64,000 nt of DNA from Oegoconia quadripuncta (GCA_949316235.1 OX438757.1:17237505-17301504); one strand, 5' to 3'. Shown: positions 44,603-56,061, counted from the stretch's first letter. Numbers and translations: made by a program. The notes: generated by a model from the letters alone, not told the origin.

Positions 44603-44964
44603 TAAGGATAAAATAGGGCATATTAGGTAAGTGAAATAGAAGTTATTGGCATAGGCAGTTTAATTAATTTTTCAAAACCATCATCGAAGCACGCGCCCGC
44701 CACGTATTGATATCGCTCATGCATGTTACTATAATGCGAAATTTATTTGGAACTCATTTTGTCCAAGTTTTTTTTTAATTTATTTAATGATGTAATTATG
44801 TGGAATAGGCTATAAACGTGACCGTCAAATTACACAAAGCTTTATTCGATGATGGTTTGAAAAATATTAAATGGATCGATGGATGAATGGAAAAAAATAT
44901 TAAACTACTTATGACAATACCTACTATATTTCATTTACCTAATATGCCTTATTTTTTTCCTTAT
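44603..44964. mobile_element. TIR MITE, ~360 bp
   Basis: The left arm (TAAGGATAAAATAGGGCATA, TTAGGTAAGTGAAATA ... TTCAAAACCATCATCGAA) recurs inverted at the right (TTCGATGATGGTTTGAAA ... ATTTCATTTACCTAATATGC). Arms are ~85-115 bp, the right one with a ~25-bp insertion. Confidence 0.8.
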
Positions 44965-44994
44965 GTAATGTAAAAAACTCATCCAGTCCAGTAT

Positions 44995-45020
<26 letters not shown>
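44995..45020. repeat. (TA)n microsatellite
   Basis: About 13 TA units. Confidence 0.9.
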
Positions 45021-45025
<5 letters not shown>

Positions 45026-45639
45026 ACTAAACTGTCTACCAACCAAATTTATCCAGATGTTTAGTCGTGTAGAGGTACCAATCATACATACACAGAGACA
45101 AACTTTTGCATTTATAATAATTGTAGTTGCGATTTAGCCTACGCAGAAAATTCCACTTCACATAAGTATGTGGTAGTGATGGGGAGATTCCCTATCTCCT
45201 ATGCCGACCGAACGACACGTTGTGCGGTATTGCGACTTCGACCCATAGGTTGGGAAAAAAGCTACTGGTCAAATTGTATGCGCGTAGTTAGGTACATTTG
45301 AGTTCACTCAGTTGAAAATAAAATCTTATTATAGGCGTAACTTAGTCACCTCCTAAGAGAGTATTAATTGCAGTTTTAGTACATGCTAAAACGGTCCGAG
45401 TGGCACATCTGGTTCCAATGAGAGTGTCGCCAATAGTTGGTACATGTTGGTCGTATATGTTGGTGGTTATTTCTGGAATACGCACGAATACGCTTCGCGT
45501 AAGGTGTATAGTGTTCAGAAGCTATGGAGTTGGCAAGATTGACAAAATTTATCAAAATAATATATTGGCAAAAACAACCGACTCCAGGTGACGTTCTCTG
45601 TCTCTGGAGTGCTTCATCATATCTTCACCAAATGACTCA

Positions 45640-45715
45640 ATGAAAACAACATAGGGTTTACGAATCGGAGGTCGCGAGTTCCATCCCCAGCGGGGTACAT
45701 GTTTAGTACTAGTTT
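45640..45715 (+). repeat. SINE family C, head fragment
   Basis: AACAACATAGGGTTTACGAA and GAGTTCCATCCCCAGCGGGG, a decayed B box; no body follows. Confidence 0.7.
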
Positions 45716-45722
45716 TAGTTAT

Positions 45723-45897
45723 AGCGGATAGTTTGCAAAACGATTTTTTTCATAGGGACTTTTTTCATAAACGCGAACGCGATGGTAAACTTAAAATAAA
45801 AACGAGACAAAACTTCGCACACATTAAGCTAAGCAAGGCTCAAGGTAGCGAAATGGAACGATTTTCGATCGAAAAATCGTTTTGCAAACTATCCGTT
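45723..45897. mobile_element. Short TIR MITE, ~175 bp
   Basis: CGGATAGTTTGCAAAACGAT at left is inverted at right (ATCGTTTTGCAAACTATCCG). The centre has a further palindromic CGATTTTCGATCG stretch. Confidence 0.8.
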
Positions 45898-46155
45898 AGA
45901 GGCGCTGCACATTTTTCCATACAAATGGTCCGCCCTCTGAGGGCGGATTGTGAATTTTATTTGATAAAATGAATAGATGAGTATTTAAATAAATAATTAG
46001 GTGGAAAGTCAGTATTAAATAATAATCATTATTATAATCTAGAGGTAAAAAATGAATAGTGAGACAAACTAAGTAATAAATAATAAATAATTTTGTCAAT
46101 AAGTAATATTACAAATAAAAAATTGGTCAAATAATTCAATCAATAGTATAGAATA

Positions 46156-46392
46156 GACGACCGATTGGTGTAGTGGATAGTGACCCTTTCAGCGAAACCA
46201 ACGATTGCGGGTTCGAATCCCGCGAGGGGTAAATGTTTGCGTGTTGAATACAAACATTTATTCCGGAGTCATGGATGTTTATATAAATACTTATGTATGT
46301 TTATCCGTTATCTAGTTTCCATAGCACAAGCTTTACTTAGTTTGGTAACTAGATGATTGGTGTAAGTGTTCGAACTATTTAAAAAAAATAAT
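46156..46392 (+). repeat. SINE family B, full length
   Basis: Head GACGACCGATTGGTGTAGTG with B box GGTTCGAATCC. The body includes CATGGATGTTTATATAAATA and TTATCTAGTTTCCATAGCAC, with an A-rich end. Confidence 0.92.
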
Positions 46393-46794
46393 AGTAATAT
46401 TTAATTTAGTATAAATTTAAATATAGGTATATATTATAAGTATTATTTTTATATATATTATGTTTGTATGTATTCAATTAACGTATGTATTTATATGGGT
46501 GATTTATTTATTTTATTAAAATTAGTTTACCGCGCACGCTACCTACATATCATGTGCGTAATGCTTCCTAACCCAAAGGTTGCCTGGAAGAGATCGCTTT
46601 TAGTGATAATGCCACCAAATTGTACTATCCCCTTTTTCTTATTTTTCTTGTTTCTTATTGTTGTACAATAAAAAATATTTTGTTTTGTTTTGTTTAATTG
46701 GAAGGGATTTTTGGAAGGGAATCTTACCAATTTATTTTTTCATTTCTATTCTCTACAAGTTAGACGCTCTGTAAATGTAAGTAGTTCCCCGGGT

Positions 46795-46870
46795 CTCCAT
46801 TATAAATCTCGCGGCGCCACCGTCGCGTGAGTCAGGTTCGGCGCCGGCGCACGTTTTAGGCTGTTTTTCA
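46795..46870 (+). other. Short CpG-rich patch
   Basis: CGCGGCGCCACCGTCGC followed by GTGAGT, then GGCGCCGGCGCACG, in AT-rich DNA. Could be promoter or exon edge; no coding or transcript evidence. Confidence 0.3.
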
Positions 46871-47039
46871 GCTAATTCGGGCTACTTTCAGGATTGAGAT
46901 GGCCTATCGTATTTGGTGAATAAGGTTAGTACACATTGTGTTTTATTCAAAAAACTTCTTAGTTACAAACACCTACAGGACGTAGCTTAAAGATACTTAA
47001 TTTTTAGGGTGACGGTAACGGAACGCTTATAGGATCGCT

Positions 47040-47540
47040 TTGTTGTCCAACAGTGTGTCCTCTCATTCGGTCGCCAACCGGCACAATGGAGCATTTCGGG
47101 ATTTTTTGCGAGTTGGCGGGGCAGCCTTTTATAACTGGCTGGGCTACTGGCCCCCTAATAACTGCGGTCGGCCAGCGGAGAACCGTGCTTCAGATCCCGC
47201 TACCCTCCGCGACGAGGCAACCAGCGCACCAGCACCGCAATGTCCGGACCGGTCTACTGAAGTAGCGCAACTGTTCAGACCCGTTCTCTGTTTGCTGCTT
47301 CAGGCATCAAACCGGAACACGACTATGTCGCTTGGCGGTTTGGCTTTGCTTGAAGGGTGGTGGTGGTGGTGGAAGGGTAAAAAGCCTACCACCAGTTAAA
47401 GTTGCTCGTTTAGCACCACCCGGGGGTCACGTGTAGGGTCTCGAGGGTACAGCCTACGGACGTGAGCAACATCAACCCCCGAACCGGCACCGACCCGGTC
47501 GCTAGCAAAGCCCTAAAGCTAAACGTGTGTGTGTCTGTTA
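47040..47540. repeat. Unclassified repeat-like block with a diverged SINE C-like part
   Basis: 47275-47400 (AAACCGGAACACGACTATGT, GGTGGTGGTGGTGG) resembles the reversed middle of family C. The rest is GC-richer and unknown. Confidence 0.45.
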
Positions 47541-47835
47541 ATACCCGACTATAATAAAAATATTATCTATAGACTGGAGGTATCAAATTGTATGGATTGA
47601 TGGAATTAGGTCTGACTGCGAGGGCGGAGTTGGATGGCGTGAGGTGCATGCAACTACGTTTACCCTTCTAACATCTCAGGTTCCATGGTCACTGATGAAA
47701 CTAACTTTTTGCCTGAGTACCCCGAGACGGGCTGGCACCGACCCGTTCGCTAGCAAAGCCCACGTTTTCTGCACATATATAAACCTATAAATAAACGAGT
47801 GTGTGTCTGTTAATCCCCAACAATAATAAAAATAT
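47490..47835 (+). repeat. Two copies of a ~80-bp block, 241 bp apart
   Basis: GGCACCGACCCG-TCGCTAGCAAAGCCC, then GTGTGTGTCTGTTAAT and CAATAATAAAAATATT, at 47490-47567 and 47731-47835; the second is longer by an internal insertion. Confidence 0.75.
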
Positions 47836-47931
47836 TTTCCAATTTAGTAGCTAAATACAAATGATTTTGGTAATAATGTGTGATTATATGAACGATCAAG
47901 CGTTCGCCGGATTGTTTTATCTGTCTGTGAT

Positions 47932-47953
47932 ACACACACACACACACACACAC
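47932..47953. repeat. (CA)n microsatellite
   Basis: Eleven CA units. Confidence 0.85.
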
Positions 47954-48074
47954 TTTTCTTACTTTTCTTTGTTTCATTTACTGTTTTTCATGTACAGACT
48001 TAAGTTGTTTTTAAAATCTAGAACCTTATGATTTTTGTGGTGGATAGTGACCCTGTTAGCGAAACCAACGATTG

Positions 48075-48149
48075 ATAGATAGATAGATAAAGCGTTTATT
48101 TGCATATTACAGAAACACATACAAAAATATTCGACCTATCGAAATATTG
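48075..48149 (-). mobile_element. LINE 3' tail with GATA-type repeats
   Basis: Flanked by ATTG (48071-48074, 48146-48149). GATAAAGCGTTTATTTGCAT is shared with 63903-63930 near the right edge. Minus-strand orientation inferred from the tail at left. Confidence 0.7.
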
Positions 48150-48183
48150 CAGGTTCGAATCCCGCAAGGGGTAAATGTTTGTG

Positions 48184-48272
48184 CTGATAAATAGATAGAT
48201 AAAAACTTTTTTGGCATCACAGGTACACACACATGCTATACAAAACAAATTAAGGGTGATTAAAAAGTAAAG
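48184..48272 (-). mobile_element. Second LINE tail in the same SINE
   Basis: ATAAATAGATAGATAAAAAC followed by TTTTTTGGCATCACAGG; exact ends uncertain. Confidence 0.6.
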
Positions 48273-48445
48273 TATACGAGCATTTATTCTTGAGTCGCGG
48301 ATGTTTAAATGAATATTTATGTATGTTTATCCGTTACCTATCTATATCGCAGTCTTTTTATTAGTACGAGCTTTCTTTAATTGTTGGAATAACTGTACAG
48401 CTTATTAGCTTGTTTCTTAGCTTGGAGCTAGATGATTGGTGTGTG

Positions 48446-49222
48446 TCCTAAATATTTATTTATTATTGGTTTATTAGACGCAGAAACAGCTGTGCTAGAT
48501 TATACTAAAATTCGCAAGTGTACTCCGCCCCAACACCCGGGTTTGAATGAAAGCGACAGGTTTGCCACAAATGGTGAGTCAGTTCCAGTTAGCTTTGACA
48601 TTATCATTTCTTATTTTAATGCGGCTTGTGTAGCTTCAGTTTCACATTGTTACAGACAGACATACAAGTCACTGAGTCAACATTGAGTTATTATTGTGAG
48701 GCATTATGTTATATGTTATGATTGTTACGAATACCGAAATTCAAACCGTATTTGCGAGACTTCAAAATATTGAAACAGATAGTATTTATAAGGAAGTCGG
48801 ACACAGTCGGCCCAGACCCTACCGAAACTGCTATTAAGTCCACCAATCCACACTGTCAGGGCCCGCATGTAGTCTAGCCCATACTATCTCTCAGTGAGAG
48901 GAGGTTGGCCCCAAATAGTGGAGACGTGTACGGCTGTTGATGATGGTATATAGAACGTTGTAACTAGGGTTGTCAACTTACATGCACGAGCAAGAATGCG
49001 AATTAGTTTATTAAGGTTAGCAAATACAACACACTTCTTTTGATCACTCGTCCGACACAATTAACTCGACATCTCCGACATACTGCACTCACCGGGGCGA
49101 GGGCAATTACGCGTTACACCTGTGATGCCAGATCAGAAATGTGAAAATCTGGTAGTTACACTTAAAAACGCTGATTTTCTACAAAAACATTTTCAACATT
49201 TACCAACATCGATTTTTCTCTA
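48446..49222. other. Unassigned
   Basis: 48850-48960 resembles LINE-related lepidopteran repeat (GTGGAGACGTGTACGGCTGT). No gene seen. Confidence 0.4.
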
Positions 49223-49496
49223 GACGACCTGTTTGGTGTAGTGGTTAGCAACTCTGACCAGTATACCAAAAGGTTGCGGGTTCGAATCCCGCTAGGGGCA
49301 TATGTTTGTGTGATGAATACGGACATGTGTACCCGAGTTTTCATTTATAATAAGTATTTATTTACAAAAAAAAAAGGTATTTATGTAGTGTATCAACCAT
49401 CTGGTATCCATAACACAAGCTTATAGTTGCTTACTGTGGAACTAGATGGCGCTGTGTGTATGTCTAAGGATATTTATTTATTTATTATTTATTTCT
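49223..49496 (+). repeat. SINE family A, full length
   Basis: GACGACCTGTTTGGTGTAGT head, B box GGTTCGAATCC, body CCATCTGGTATCCATAACAC and AACTAGATGGCGCTGTGTGT, TTTA-repeat tail. Confidence 0.92.
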
Positions 49497-49769
49497 CTCA
49501 ATTCATTTTAACGGTTTATTCGTACAAGGACAAATGAAAAGCTAAGGGGTTGTTGTAGTAGATTTGCAAAAACAAAACGAAAACCATTGTCAATAAAGAG
49601 GTGTAAAAAGCGGAAAATCTGGCAACACTGCTTACAGTGTGTTTTGGCTAACTTCACTAACGCACCACATTACAAGTCTCTTTTCCAACTTCAAAATTGT
49701 ATGATAGAAAATTTTTGTGTCCCCCTTTTTCCTTACGGTAAAAAAAATCACCGGTATACATTTATATCC

Positions 49770-50034
49770 TTCCTTGTATATCCTTGGACCTATACAGACA
49801 GCACCATCCAGTTCCACACTAAGCAACTAGGCTTGTGTTGTGGATACCAGATGGTTGATACCCTACACAAATACAATTTTTTTTTGTAAATAAATAAATA
49901 CATATATAAATGAAAAGCATCCATAACTCGGGTACACATGTCTGTATTCATCACACAAACATATGCCTCTAGCGGGATTCGAACCCGCGACCTTTTGGTA
50001 TAGCAGCAGAGTTTCTAACCACTACACCAAACAT
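49770..50034 (-). repeat. SINE family A, nearly full length
   Basis: Reversed copy. The head end is replaced at 50035 by the truncated jockey-like fragment, so the SINE and LINE are directly abutted. Confidence 0.9.
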
Positions 50035-50266
50035 TACGAAGCGATGTTGGTCATTATAGTTTAAATTTTTCCCCCATGCAACACCGGGGTTCGAGCCTCC
50101 AAGGGCACCCTTAGGCATCCGTTGCAAACATCTTTTTCCGTGCTGTTGCATAATATAACTGTATGAAAGAGACTGGGTAGAGCGTTTACGCGCACGCCGC
50201 GGCCCTAGTGGCTCTGAAAAAGGCATCAGCCTATCAACACTGTTATCCTGCTCAAAAAAAAACATC
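50035..50266 (+). mobile_element. 5'-truncated jockey-like LINE, 3'UTR only
   Basis: Aligns to the reverse of 37574-37820: TACGAAGCGATG, CATGCAACACCGGGGTTCGAG, AGGGCACCCTTAGGCATCCG and CCGTGCTGTTGCAT, ending in A9. The hairpin seen in the full-length element is decayed here. Confidence 0.8.
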
Positions 50267-50799
50267 TTTTGATATGACTCGTAAATCTACGAATTATACA
50301 ATTACCTTTCAATAGTTATTAGTGCTATAATATAACCCCATGATTAATGTAATTGTATTATTAAATGAATAAAGAACAAGAGACGAATACTAGTTTTTTA
50401 GGAAAACCCAAAATAACAATCCGTACATAAACATGAGAGGAAAAACCGCGGGCTGCCCAGTTGTTGTTATAATTTATCCCAGCAAAGGATAGGCAATGGG
50501 ACTGTGCCATCCGCGGGCTGCCCAATATGATATTACTAGTGAGGAGCCCTTTCCCTAGTGATGTAACTAACCAGAACAGTAATGAAAGAAAGGAAAGGAG
50601 GCATGACACAACACGACGTGCATATAGTTCACTAAATAGGCTAACATTTATATTTCTACATCTAATACTCTTCAAGACGCCTCTTTCAGAGCATAGGTAT
50701 CTCGCGTGACGCTTGGCAACCCTAGGTACTAGCCTGCATTTTTCAGTTTGCGCAATAGCAATTAAATCTGGAATCCATTGAAATTTACTTCAGTTATTT

Positions 50800-51050
50800 T
50801 CTAGTATATTGACTTACGCCATCCTGTTGTGGGGAAATGCTGCGGATATAAAATATATTTTTGTTCTGCAAAAAGAAATGTTCGGGCGATTTACAAATTT
50901 TATAGTGTAGATAGAATAAATTTAAAAGAAATCATTATATTAACATCGCAATATATTTATGAAAACTTAGTGTATGTAAGAAAAAGTGTAGAAGCGTTTA
51001 AGAAAAATAAAGTTGTCGTGCATGAAGGTCGTTCTGGAAGGTAAGGTTCC
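50800..51050 (+). pseudogene. LINE reverse transcriptase C-terminal fragment (same family as 57430-56766)
   Basis: Reads LLWGNAADI, FVLQKEM, then frameshifted SQYIYENLVYVRK. Multiple frame breaks; dead copy. Confidence 0.75.
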
Positions 51051-51334
51051 AGTAAGTTTTAAAACCATAAAATTATTAACAAAGGGCTAATTTCTATGAC
51101 TCTTTTCTTGCAATTTCTGACTATTTGGATCGCTTATCGCAAACACGGACATATGCTGCCGGGCGATATTCAGTCTAATTAATTATCTGTGTTTTATCGA
51201 ATCACAAATTGTAATAAATCGTTGGGTTTGTTCCTCGTTTCTTTGGGGAGTCGACTATGTAAATGAGCAGTGATTTTAATATGACCTTTTTATGCACAAC
51301 GGGAACACAACCTGCATGACTAAGAAATAAAAAT

Positions 51335-51470
51335 TCTAAGGCATGTGAAGTCTCCATCTCACATTGGGCCAGTGTAGTGGACTATGGCCTCCCTCATTAT
51401 ACGAGGGAAGGCCTATATCTCTGCAGTGGGATAGATGTTTACGGGCTGAAATGATGAAGCCACAGTTTTA
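51335..51470 (+). repeat. Interspersed repeat family H, opposite orientation
   Basis: AAGGCATGTGAAGTCTCCA, CATTATACGAGGGAAGGCCT and TGTTTACGGGCTGA are the reverse of 24480-24640. Confidence 0.65.
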
Positions 51471-51559
51471 TCCCATGAAATAAAATGATTTGACAATTCA
51501 ATATATGATGTGAGACGCTTCAACGACCAACTTCATTTCAATCAATAGAATCAGAGCAC

Positions 51560-51804
51560 TAAATAAATAAATAATAAATAAATATTTCGAACACTTACAC
51601 CAATCATCTAGTCACCAAACTAAGCAAAGCTTGTGCTATGGAAACTAGATAACGGATAAACATACATAAATATTTATATAAACATCCATGACTCGGGAAT
51701 AAATGTTTGTATTCATCACACAAACGTTTACCCCTCGCGGGATTCGAACCCGCAACCGTTGGTTTCGCTGACAGGGTCACTATCCACTACACCAATCGGT
51801 CGTC
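51560..51804 (-). repeat. SINE family B, full length
   Basis: Reversed head CGACCGATTGGTGTAGTGGA, B box GGTTCGAATCCC, complete body, AAATA-type tail at left. Confidence 0.92.
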
Positions 51805-51809
51805 GAAAT

Positions 51810-52320
51810 CACTGAGGCAGACTCATTGGAGTGACGGGAAGCTCCCAAAAATCCGAGGTGATACTACCTGCACAGCATGGGGATGCAGAGAAGCTTCCAT
51901 CAGGTCACGATCTGGAGTAGTTGCCGAGAGAACATGTCCAAGTGGGGCTACACGGATGACAACCGGTGCTTATGTGGTGATACACCACAAACTATGGGGC
52001 ATCTTCTACGCTGTCCTTCGTGTCCCGACATTGGGCCCGTATTAATAAACCGTTCTCAAGATTGACATGGCCTCAAGTTGACGCTTGAGAATCTGCTGCA
52101 TTTTACAACAGCATCGGAAAAAATGGTCTTGAGACTGAGACGCGATCTCAATCTCAAGGACGATTTATTAATACGGGTCTTGTACGCTATAGGAGCTCTA
52201 CGATGCCACAGAAAATGCTGTAAGCGTGGTCACATTCTGGTCCTCAAGAATTTGATGTTTTTGTCATCGACTCGCTAAGAAGAAAATCCCTGAAATGACA
52301 CTGGGCGGAGAATGTTGACG
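51810..52320 (+). pseudogene. LINE ORF2 C-terminal fragment split by a MITE
   Basis: Reads ENMSKWGYTDDNRCLCGDTP, QTMGHLLRCPSCPDI, the cysteine-rich end typical of insect LINE ORF2. Interrupted at 52034-52179; frames are broken upstream. Confidence 0.7.
52034..52179. mobile_element. Short TIR MITE related to 31256-31891
   Basis: Ends GGCCCGTATTAATAAACC and, reversed, GACCCGTATTAATAAATC, flanked by TTG (52031-52033, 52180-52182). CTCAAG words in the interior. A deletion derivative of the same family. Confidence 0.8.
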
Positions 52321-52410
52321 AAGTGCTTCGCGAAAACTGAAAATAAACATAAAAAATATCAATATTTTTCCGAGTAAATTTAAATAGGTACCTACCCACG
52401 TTTAATGTTT

Positions 52411-52540
52411 AAGTTCAGAGATAATATAGCCAGTCCCCCAAGTCACTTGGGGGACTTGGGCCTTGTGTGTTGGGGTTTCCGGGTCTGTACGCTTCCACCT
52501 TCGACCTCATCTTCATTTAACATCAGGTGTGATTGAGGTT
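52411..52540 (+). repeat. SINE family C, 3' fragment
   Basis: TCAGAGATAATATAGCCAGT to CATCAGGTGTGATTGAGG, with a small local hairpin duplication (CCCCAAGTCACTTGGGG). Confidence 0.75.
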
Positions 52541-53679
52541 TTACGACAGAGCCGATCGCGCTAAGTTTCAACGGTATTACCAAACCATAACCAAAAACGT
52601 TACGCTAAGCATATTTCGTATCGCGCTAACCATTTGAACGGAAATTAATAATTAATTAACATCATACACACATACATTTCCATACAAACATACATTTACA
52701 TACATGCACATACATACTTTTAATCTTAAGTTAATGGGTTATATTTTAATTTATTTTTATTTTATTTTTTCATTTATTTTGTTATGGAAGAGCGGGGTTT
52801 TCTAACACAAGTAGGTATAAATATACTTAAAAATGTTAAGTATCTATGTAAATGAAAATAAACATTTTTTTAATACTCGTGGTTAGCTCTAAACATTTTG
52901 GCTTTGGTTTTACTTTGGTAACGTCAACGATATTAATAGTTCACAAAAAAAAGCACGACACCATGTTTTACATTACCTAGCTAAACCAAAGCTAAAGCTA
53001 AACCAAAACCAAAAACGTTCTTCGAACGGTAAAACCGTTGTAAAATAGCGCGATTGGTCCCCAGCAGTGGACTTGCGAGCGTAGATGTAATCTGTGCCGA
53101 TTTAATATGGAATTAGTGAGGTGCGACGATCGCCCCAAGTGAAATGTTCTCTACAAATAAATAATGTGACGTCCGTGTGGGATTGTCCCCTACCATTAGT
53201 CTCTGTTATTGAAGATGTATAGTTAGATCTATCAGCTAAATGTCCTGACTGACTGACCCCAAAGATCGTCAAATTCAAATTCAATTTATTAAGATACAGA
53301 TGTCAGATCAATGGAATGTACAATGTAACTTGCCCATTAAGCGTACAATACAAAGTGTTAAATTTAAACAAAATGGTTCTCTCTAAACTAATCAAGGCAA
53401 TCCAGATTTAAATAAATGTCATTCATTTTCATCTATCATTTGTAGTGTCTAGTGTATTGGATATAAAATTTTAAATAATGATTAATTAACACTACAATTT
53501 ATCATTGAGAAATTCGTCAACTGAATAATGACATTATGACATTTATTTACTAGGATGTCAAATAATCTTAACTTAAGAGCGGTTGTCTCCGCCCAATCAG
53601 TGAATTCGTTCAAGAATAGATTGGATTTGGTAAAACGAGGGGAGGAATTTTTTTCAATGTTTTATTTTATTAACCCCCG
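52541..53679. other. Unassigned AT-rich
   Basis: Words like ACCAAAGCTAAAGCTAAACC near 52985 suggest decayed simple repeats. A LINE-like tail (AAATTCAATTTATTAAGATA) near 53278. No gene. Confidence 0.4.
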
Positions 53680-53830
53680 ACGCAAAGGGAGGGGTGTTAT
53701 AACTTTGAACGCTATATGTGTGTCTGTCTGTGTCACTGTAGCTCTTAAACGGGTGAACCGATTTGGATGCGGTTTTTCCATTTGAAAGTAGGTTTTCGGC
53801 AGTGTTTTATCAAAATCACATGTTTTTACA
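53680..53830 (+). repeat. Interspersed repeat family G
   Basis: TAACCCCCGACGCAAAGGGA, GGGGTGTTATAACTTTGAAC and GGGTGAACCGATTTGGATGC; a shorter relative is at 54992. Common lepidopteran phrase; class uncertain. Confidence 0.6.
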
Positions 53831-54058
53831 CTTTTTTTAATTTCATTGATTCAGAGAAATTCACAGCACTTTATATAGATATATGTAGATCATAGTCAAA
53901 ACATAAGCTTGACAAAATGAAAAAGTACTAAATATTTGGGTGATCCTAAATTAACAAATTGTACCACAATATATAATAATAGAATCACATAGAAATTAAA
54001 GCAAAATATAATGATAGTGAATACGAGTGATTAATACCTATGTGTGGGTAGTGATTAG

Positions 54059-54068
54059 TGTGTGTGTG

Positions 54069-54130
<62 letters not shown>
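54059..54130. repeat. (GT)n microsatellite
   Basis: About 35 GT units with one interruption (GCT). Confidence 0.95.
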
Positions 54131-54133
<3 letters not shown>

Positions 54134-54237
54134 GATGCATTATGAATGCGGTAAAGGTGGTAGGTATGATGTGCATTACCTAGATACTCCATAATGGTAA
54201 GTTCCCGATTAATATACCCAATTGTTGAATGAAATGC

Positions 54238-54700
54238 TATTATTGCGTTAAAATAACGGCTGTGTAGAATCACGAATGTAGTAAAACTGCAGTTGCGATG
54301 AACCCATATTGAGTAGAATCACGAATAGGACGAATCCGGATTGCGTTAAAATAATAGCTGTGTAGAATCACGAATGTAGTAAACTGCAGTTGCGATGAAC
54401 CCATATTGAGTAGAATCACGAATAGGTAGAATCTGGAATGCGTTAAAATAACGGCTGTGTAGGATCACGAATATAGTAAACTGCAGTTGCGATGAACTCA
54501 TAGTGTAAAATCACGAATAGAAAGAATCTGAATTGCGTTAAAATAACGGCTGTGTAGAATCACGAATGTAGTAAACACAGTTGCGATGAGCCCATATTGA
54601 GTAGAATCCCGAATAGGAAGAATCCGGATTGCGTTAAAATAACGGCTGTGTGGAATCACGAATAGGAAGAATCGCGTTTGTGTAATCGATCGTATAATTC
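54238..54700 (+). repeat. Minisatellite, five units of 95-98 bp
   Basis: Units start with GCGTTAAAATAACGGCTGTG at 54245, 54343, 54440, 54535 and 54631. Each contains two AGAATCACGAAT-type sub-blocks. Units differ by several substitutions and small indels, so the array is older than the one at 2245. Confidence 0.92.
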
Positions 54701-54726
54701 AGATTCACGAATATTGGTGAAATTTC

Positions 54727-54851
54727 GGATGTACACCAACTAAACTAAACTAAAACGAGTTTTGGAGTGGTGCCGTCGCATCGCACTGTTCCAGAGAGAA
54801 AGTCACAGTACTACTTTAAAACTGGTTTTAGTTTAGTTGGTGTACATCCGA
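54727..54851. repeat. Inverted repeat, ~26-bp arms
   Basis: CGGATGTACACCAACTAAAC at left and its reverse complement at right (GTTTAGTTGGTGTACATCCG), about 70 bp apart. Possible MITE or hairpin next to the minisatellite. Confidence 0.8.
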
Positions 54852-54879
54852 ATCGACACCATTGTTCGAGTTACAGCGG

Positions 54880-54958
54880 TAGGGCCCCGGAGCCCTCGTC
54901 GAGGGCGGAGGCGCCGCGACGTCGCGCCGACCCTGGCGCCCGGCGCCTGTCCCGGTAA
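54880..54958 (+). other. CpG-rich patch ending at a consensus splice donor
   Basis: GCGGTAGGGCCCCGGAGCCC through CGGCGCCTGTCCCG|GTAAGC. Open on the + strand from 54767 to the donor. It might be a first exon, but there is no protein match. Confidence 0.3.
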
Positions 54959-54991
54959 GCAAACGTGGGGTTACTGACGAGCGAAACATTC

Positions 54992-55180
54992 ATTAACCCC
55001 CGACGAAAACGACGAGTGTTATGTGTTTGCTGCGTTGTGTACCTAAATGTATCCAGCCTTTGTCCAGATTTTTTTCTAATAAAGACTAAGCGAGGAGAGA
55101 GACAATGGATTAAGCTGTTTTAAGTAGGGAATACTTTTAACAGTATTTTAGTAAATTTGGATGATATCTTTCGGGGGTTT
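54992..55180 (+). repeat. Interspersed repeat family G-like
   Basis: TTAACCCCCGACGAAAACGA and GTGTTATGTGTTTGCTGCG; a similar phrase occurs near 25725. Confidence 0.45.
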
Positions 55181-55263
55181 TTCAATTTATAGTTAGGTAG
55201 GTACCTTGATAGGATGGCTACGGTAAGCTATACCCACAGAAAGTAGGTAGGGTAAATATACCC

Positions 55264-55551
55264 TTATGAATGAAGTTTCTCTAGCCAGGTCCTCTCTAGA
55301 GAGAAAATTGCACAGCAATTCAATGAATGCCTAGACTGATCTTTATGTACGGCAGACATTTCCTGCATTAAAGAAACTGTGCTGCCCAGAGACATGAGCC
55401 TCAATATGTGGAGTTTCTCAGCAATATCCAAAGGAACCTTTTTTTTGTCGCTGGGCAAATGCAGGTTACCTATGACGAATGCGAATTTTTTTTTTCGAAT
55501 TTTGATTGTTCGAACACGTTTCCCATATTTTTGTTTTCTATAATGTCTCAT
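55264..55551 (-). pseudogene. Possible pogo/CENP-B-type DNA-binding domain remnant, 95 aa
   Basis: KKKVPLDIAEKLHILRLMSL resembles the N-terminal helix-turn-helix of CENP-B/Tigger transposases. The frame then diverges and stops; no DDE core is present. Weak call. Confidence 0.25.
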
Positions 55552-55663
55552 TTCACCGAAAATGCATTTTACAGAAGTTCGAATGTACGATTTTCAAATG
55601 TTATTTTTTTTTAATTTACATATGTTTTAAAGTTCAACCGAATGTTTAGCCGAATTAATTATT

Positions 55664-56061
55664 ATTTTTTTTTTTATATGAGAGGGCGGCAAACGAGCAT
55701 GCGGGTCACCTGATGGAAAGCAATCACCGCCGCCCATGGACACCCGCAACACCAAAAGGGTCACAGATGCGTTGCCGGCCTTTGAGGAAGGTGTCCACCC
55801 CAGAATAAGTAGGGCAGCCTGAGTGATGAGGGATTCTCCAGCAGTGCTGGTACCCTCCTGGGGTACTAACTCTTTAAATACCGCTACCATTCTGGAGAGA
55901 GACTGGAAGGTGGGCCTCCGGCGCCCTCGCTCACCGGACGAAGCGCAGTGGCAAAATGCCACTACTCAGACGTCGGTCTTCTGCGAGAGGGTGGTACTTC
56001 CCCGGTCGAGCCGGCCCATTCATGCTGCAAGCTAATAGCTTACAGCGTGGCTCTACCACTA
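55664..56061 (-). repeat. Repeat family D, near full length
   Basis: Reverse orientation, T-run at left. Almost identical to 34625-35023 including the GAGCCACGCTGTAAGC head. Confidence 0.9.

Larger units (their letters stand above)
48036..48445 (+). repeat. SINE family B interrupted by two LINE tails
   Basis: SINE pieces 48036-48074, 48150-48183 and 48273-48445 join into one family B copy. The first insert ends with TAGA repeats and carries AAAGCGTTTATTTGCATATT; the second has ATAGATAGATAAAAAC. Confidence 0.8.

Noticed and set aside
55264..55551. 95-codon frame considered as a host gene
   Set aside because: Only a short CENP-B-like stretch is recognisable and the rest is unsupported; listed as a weak transposase remnant instead.
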